From the NCBI GenBank assembly GCA_001298555.1, contig LJCW01000358.1, positions 1 through 33,249 on the forward strand: a stretch of DNA of 33,249 nucleotides. Reading direction: 5' to 3'. Position 1 is the first letter of the stretch; each line of letters begins with the position of its first letter. A program made the position numbers and the translations under genes. Of this stretch, positions 31,276 through 33,249 are shown piece by piece. Source of the DNA: Actinobacteria bacterium OV450 (GTDB taxonomy: Bacteria > Actinomycetota > Actinomycetes > Streptomycetales > Streptomycetaceae). The notes below the pieces were generated by a model. It ran no database searches. It was not told where the DNA came from and worked only from the letters and a program-made list of their open reading frames with translations.

Positions 31276-32265
31276 TCAGAGCCCGGTACGGTCGCCCAGG
31301 GCGGCCCCGGTGACCTCGGCGAACTCCCGTACCGCGGTGGACAGTCGGGCGCGTACGGCGGCGTCGGGGCCGCTCTCGCCGGCCGGGCCGGTCCACAGGG
31401 CGGTCAGCGCGGCGTAGACCTCGGAGGTCGCGGCCACCGCTGCGGCGCCCAGCGGCTCGGGGCGCGGCCACCGGTCACGGGGCAGGCCGTCCCTGATGTG
31501 CTGCTGGACGTGCTCGCGCAGGCCGGGGTGCAGGCAGCGCAGCAGTTCCTTGCAGACCGGTACCCCGTCGTAGTAGAAGCGGTTCTCGTCGGGGGTGCCC
31601 GCGTGGTCGATCACGATCGGCTCACCGTCCCCGTCGAAGCCGTACTCGGCCTTGCCGTCGACGAGTTCGAGGCCGACGGCCGCGCAGTGGGCGGTGAGCA
31701 CCGGGGCGAGCTGCCGGGTGAGCTTCTCGATCCGGGCGATGTCCTCCGGCGCGATCCGGCCGACGACGGCGGCCTCCTCGCGGGTGACGAAGCGGTCGGT
31801 CTCCTCGAACTTGGTCGTGAACTCGACCATGACCTCGGACAGCCACGGGGAGCCGGGCTCCCGGCGGTCCGGTACGAGGGCGGGGTCGAGGCGGCCGGCC
31901 GCGACCCGGCGGTGCACCGAGGACTCCCGGGCCAGGGCGTTGCGGTAGACGACCTGGAGCGGGATCATCCCGCCGGGGCCCGTCCGGGGCCGGGCGCCCT
32001 CGAAGTCGATGTCGAGGAGCTTGATCCGGATGGCGTTGTCGGAGACCTGCTCCACGAAGTGCGTGCCGATGCCGGCCTCGTGCATGAGGCCGAACGACCG
32101 GACGGCCATGGCGCAGGACGCCTTGCCCTTGCCGGGGATCTCGTCGGGCATGACGCCGAAGTCGTAGACCGAGTAGCGGTCCGTGAAGGTCAGGATTCCG
32201 TCGCCGGGCCGACCGTCGCGGGGTGGTGCCAGTGTGTACAGATCCTTGGTGGACCAACGCTTCAT
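31276..32265 (-). CDS. purC: SAICAR synthetase paralogue (PurC-like)
   Basis: 329 residues. SAICAR-synthetase marks are DRYSVYDFGVMPDEIPGKG, SDNAIRIKLLDIDFEG and LVDGKAEYGFD. PurC uses ATP to join aspartate to the carboxylate of CAIR. Here the acceptor would be the carboxylate left on the ribosylated aminopyrazole. It is longer than most bacterial PurC (about 240-300) through a C-terminal extension of about 60 residues. The start region (KRWSTKDLY in place of the usual GKVRDLY) is also unusual. ATG 32265 follows GAAGAG. It is the first gene of the operon purC-forT-purB-KstD-DAO and has an ECF41-type promoter 79-105 bases upstream. Confidence 0.93.
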   Translation of the reverse strand: MKRWSTKDLYTLAPPRDGRPGDGILTFTDRYSVYDFGVMPDEIPGKGKASCAMAVRSFGLMHEAGIGTHFVEQVSDNAIRIKLLDIDFEGARPRTGPGGMIPLQVVYRNALARESSVHRRVAAGRLDPALVPDRREPGSPWLSEVMVEFTTKFEETDRFVTREEAAVVGRIAPEDIARIEKLTRQLAPVLTAHCAAVGLELVDGKAEYGFDGDGEPIVIDHAGTPDENRFYYDGVPVCKELLRCLHPGLREHVQQHIRDGLPRDRWPRPEPLGAAAVAATSEVYAALTALWTGPAGESGPDAAVRARLSTAVREFAEVTGAALGDRTGL

Positions 32266-32343
32266 GGGCTCTTCTCTTCCTGGCGTGCGCCCGGGCGGGG
32301 CCCTCGGCGGCGCGGGTGCGGGAGGGCGGCACCCGGAATGGAA

Positions 32344-32370
32344 GACGATCGAGGCGGCCCGGATGTGACA
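32344..32370 (-). promoter_or_regulatory. ECF41-type promoter upstream of the purC-forT-purB operon
   Basis: On the minus strand: TGTCACA (32370-32364), exactly 16 bases, CGTC (32347-32344), followed by TT as in the Rieske promoter. About 26 of 33 bases match between the two sites, the fixed ones being the -35, the -10 and parts of the spacer. The leader to the purC-like ATG is about 70 bases. The -35 again sits in the loop of a GC-rich inverted repeat (32354-32362 with about 32373-32383). Confidence 0.82.
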
Positions 32371-32410
32371 CCCCGGGGGCCGCCGCGACGCGCTCGGCCT
32401 CCGCCCGCGG

Positions 32411-33249
32411 TCACCCGGGGTCGGGGGTGAACCCGAACACCCTTCCGTACAGGCCCAGTTCGGTCCGCAGGGTGCGCGCCACCGTCGCGGCCCTGCGGAA
32501 CCCGTGCCCCTCCCCCTCGAAGACCTCGTACGTGTGCTCCACGTCGGAGCCCGACAGCCGCTCCAGCAGCCGCTCGGCCTGGCTCGGCGGGCAGATGGCG
32601 TCCAAGGACCCCTGGAAGAGCGCGAACGGGGCCCGGATGCCGGCTGCCCCGTGCACCGGGGAACGGCGGACGTACGCGTCGCGGCTCTGCGGCCAGGGGC
32701 CGATCAGCGTCTGCGCGTACCGGGATTCGAAGTCGTGCGTGGTGCGCTGCCAGGTGTCCGCGTCCAGTACGGGGAAGTGGATGGCGGCGGCCCGGTACAA
32801 CTCCGGTTCGGCGATCAGTGAGGCGGCGGCGGTCCAGCCGCCCGCGCTCGCGCCCCGGATCGCGAGGCGCCGCGGGTCGGCGAACCCTTCGGCGACCAGC
32901 CCACGGGCGGCGGTGGCGCAGTCCCGTACGTCCACCACGCCCCAGCCGCCGCGCAGCCGGTCCCGGTAGGCCCGCCCGTGGCCGGTGGAGCCGCCGTACT
33001 GGACGTCGAGGACGCCGATGCCCCGGCTGGTGAAGTAGGCGATGTGCGGGTGCGGGGTCATGTGGGTGCGGTTGGTGGGGCCGCCGTGCACCAGCACCAC
33101 GTAGGGCGGCAGTTCGCCGTCCGGGCCCCGGTGGCGGGGGTGGTGGGGCGGGGAGACGGGGGCCTGCCCCCCCTCCCCGCCGGGGGCCCGGGCAGTCCCA
33201 CGGGCGGGGGCGGGGCCGCGGTGGGCGGCGCCCCGGGGGGGCGGGGCGG
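32411..33249 (-). CDS. S9-family prolyl-oligopeptidase-like serine peptidase (5' truncated by the window)
   Basis: The frame stays open to the right edge, so only the C-terminal catalytic domain (about 270 residues) is seen. Features: LVHGGPTNRTH (oxyanion region), RGIGVLDVQYGGSTGHGR, the nucleophile in GASAGG, the acid in QGSLDAICPP and the histidine in GEGHGF. Together these identify a dipeptidyl-aminopeptidase/acylaminoacyl-peptidase type S9C enzyme; the beta-propeller must lie outside. No role in nucleoside synthesis is evident, so it probably marks the cluster edge. The last 130 bases of the window are extremely rich in G runs and encode a Pro/His/Gly/Ala-rich stretch, where sequencing errors are possible. 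Confidence 0.85.
   Translation of the reverse strand, partial: APPPRGAAHRGPAPARGTARAPGGEGGQAPVSPPHHPRHRGPDGELPPYVVLVHGGPTNRTHMTPHPHIAYFTSRGIGVLDVQYGGSTGHGRAYRDRLRGGWGVVDVRDCATAARGLVAEGFADPRRLAIRGASAGGWTAAASLIAEPELYRAAAIHFPVLDADTWQRTTHDFESRYAQTLIGPWPQSRDAYVRRSPVHGAAGIRAPFALFQGSLDAICPPSQAERLLERLSGSDVEHTYEVFEGEGHGFRRAATVARTLRTELGLYGRVFGFTPDPG

Noticed and set aside
31276..32265. Coformycin/pentostatin locus (these also carry a SAICAR-synthetase-like gene)
   Set aside because: Those pathways also need an ATP-phosphoribosyltransferase (HisG-like) and a short-chain dehydrogenase, neither of which is here; the forT-, purB- and purA-like genes point to formycin instead.
1..33249. tRNA, rRNA, CRISPR array, riboswitch
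   Set aside because: No cloverleaf-like sequences, rRNA segments, spaced identical repeats or known riboswitch cores were recognised on reading either strand; covariance-model searches could not be run.

Overview
The base composition is very GC-rich, codon third positions are almost all G or C, and starts are often GTG. Together with the gene content this points to an actinomycete, most likely a Streptomyces. The core of the window (about 6.2-32.3 kb) reads as a biosynthetic cluster for a pyrazole C-nucleoside of the formycin type. The call rests on a combination of genes that I know only from the formycin/pyrazofurin pathways: a beta-RFAP-synthase-like C-glycoside synthase (ForT/PyfQ type), a lysine N6-hydroxylase next to a cupin/methionyl-tRNA-synthetase fusion (hydrazine synthetase type), and pathway copies of PurC, PurB, PurA and the cyclohydrolase half of PurH.

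Layout. (1) 1-6.0 kb: the end of an NRPS (carrier plus C-terminal condensation domain) translationally coupled to an FAD oxidoreductase, facing a coupled MFS transporter and stand-alone adenylation protein. This looks like the edge of a different cluster. (2) 6.2-8.1 kb: PurH-like cyclohydrolase and PurA-like synthetase. (3) 8.2-10.0 kb: a D-2-hydroxyacid dehydrogenase and a short ECF41-type sigma factor. (4) 10.2-17.5 kb, one minus-strand operon: ATP-grasp ligase, saccharopine-dehydrogenase-like enzyme, lysine N6-hydroxylase, cupin-MetRS fusion and class III aminotransferase, i.e. the N-N bond and pyrazole precursor module. (5) 17.8-19.7 kb: a Rieske oxygenase and an FMN reductase. (6) 19.8-22.0 kb: a PfkB kinase divergent from a transposase-derived protein whose catalytic triad is lost. 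(7) 22.2-25.8 kb, plus strand: two luciferase-like flavin monooxygenases and an enamidase-like amidohydrolase. (8) 25.9-32.3 kb, minus strand: purC-like, forT-like, purB-like, KstD-like dehydrogenase and DAO-like oxidase in one operon. (9) An S9 peptidase running off the right edge.

How it may work (inference on published pathway outlines). Lysine is N6-hydroxylated and joined through nitrogen to glutamate, giving an aza-analogue of saccharopine that the saccharopine-dehydrogenase-like enzyme could cleave to a hydrazino-glutarate. Flavin, Rieske and amidohydrolase enzymes then shape a five-carbon pyrazole dicarboxylate, the aminotransferase adds the 4-amino group, the ForT-like enzyme attaches ribose phosphate from PRPP, and PurC/PurB/PurH/PurA-type steps build the pyrimidine ring and the adenine-like amine.

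The most notable new observation is regulatory. The sigma factor is an ECF41 protein cut off at the start of its SnoaL-like regulatory domain. Exactly two intergenic sites in the window match the ECF41 promoter TGTCACA-N16-CGTC, upstream of the Rieske operon and of the purC-forT-purB operon, in the right orientation and with identical spacing. No pathway-specific SARP, LuxR or StrR regulator is seen. No tRNA, rRNA, CRISPR array or intact insertion sequence was found.
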